Shown: positions 63,781-64,000 of the stretch, in pieces
How the letters are laid out: each line of letters starts with the position of its first letter
Numbering within the stretch: the stretch's first letter is position 1
Assembly: GCF_008360935.1 (NCBI RefSeq)
Contig: NZ_SRXO01000019.1
Location: 1-64,000 of the forward strand
Length of the DNA: 64,000 bases
From: Siccirubricoccus phaeus
GTDB taxonomy: Bacteria > Pseudomonadota > Alphaproteobacteria > Acetobacterales > Acetobacteraceae
Reading direction: 5' to 3'
Notes under the pieces: generated by a model
The model's database searches: none
Told to the model about the DNA's origin: nothing
What the model saw: the letters and a program-made list of their open reading frames with translations, nothing else
Position numbers and translations under genes: made by a program

Positions 63781-64000
63781 GCCGGCGATGCGGTCGGACA
63801 AGGGCGGGTCAGCCTGTGGCGGCGGGGCGGGGCCGGAGCCTAGAGGAACTCGCCCAAGGGCGATATGGGCATGGGCGATACAGGTATGGGCGGTCCGGGC
63901 GGCGGGTCAGCGCCTGTGCCGGGAGGAGCCTCGGGGCCGGGCCGGCCCGGGATCCTGCGCCCTGGCCGGGACGCGGTGGCGGGCGATGCCGGCTGCCGCA
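63781..64000. other. End-of-window region without a gene
   Basis: GC-rich sequence with a short imperfect repeat of GGGCGATA/TATGGGC units at 63855-63895. I see no gene. Confidence 0.4.

Overview
The window is a very GC-rich bacterial chromosomal segment (roughly 70% GC or more by eye). It most resembles an aerobic alphaproteobacterium of the Acetobacteraceae, Roseomonas-like group; this is inference from gene content: a usg-family gene beside groESL, orphan Bug/TctC-type solute receptors (four here), five short-chain dehydrogenases, a polyhydroxybutyrate-type acetoacetyl-CoA reductase, heme A synthase and UbiA. I see no rRNA, tRNA, CRISPR array, transposase, integrase or phage gene. About 58 genes are packed tightly on both strands, often with ATGA, GTGA or TGATG overlaps.

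Layout. 1-9.8 kb: a decayed lower-GC gene, a threonine-synthase-like enzyme, an M20 deacylase, a glycine-zipper lipoprotein, an unrecognised hydrolase-like protein, a Bug receptor, two SDRs, a cytochrome c and a small operon (tandem YCII protein, AhpD-like protein, SGNH hydrolase). 10-24 kb: transport and small-molecule genes (EamA, Bug, SDR, GST, LivK-like receptor, MATE, alpha/beta hydrolase, TetR/SDR divergent pair, family 5 peptide-type receptor, PhyH dioxygenase). 24-31.8 kb: an apparent sugar-acid catabolism region (IlvD/Edd dehydratase, SDR, FAH hydrolase, UxaA-type dehydratase) with a cupin dioxygenase and a frameshifted nucleotidyltransferase/small-ORF pair. 32-38 kb: cspA, groESL with two CIRCE operators, usg, a VTT membrane protein, a glycosyltransferase and ctaA. 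38.2-45 kb: one 2,248-residue histidine kinase built of about 16 PAS modules. 45-54.8 kb: tldD, GNAT, a TumE/TumA-type toxin-antitoxin pair, EF-hand protein, gshA, rsmE, ubiA, a methyltransferase, and a WD40-cytochrome c fusion. 55-64 kb: Bug receptor, asd, a secreted RTX metalloprotease, a D-aminopeptidase-like serine hydrolase and a glycosyltransferase.

Between the genes lie at least three families of dispersed, palindromic repeats. Family 1 (seven copies) sits immediately after stop codons in the sense orientation of the preceding gene. Family 3 (four full copies of about 105 bp) forms two hairpins, one of which shows compensatory base changes between copies; two copies in inverted orientation bracket the metalloprotease gene. 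Family 2 (five copies) is a GC-rich block at gene 3' ends. Several genes also carry GC-rich minisatellite expansions in or before their 5' ends. The giant PAS-array kinase and the structured repeat families are the parts of the window I find most unusual.
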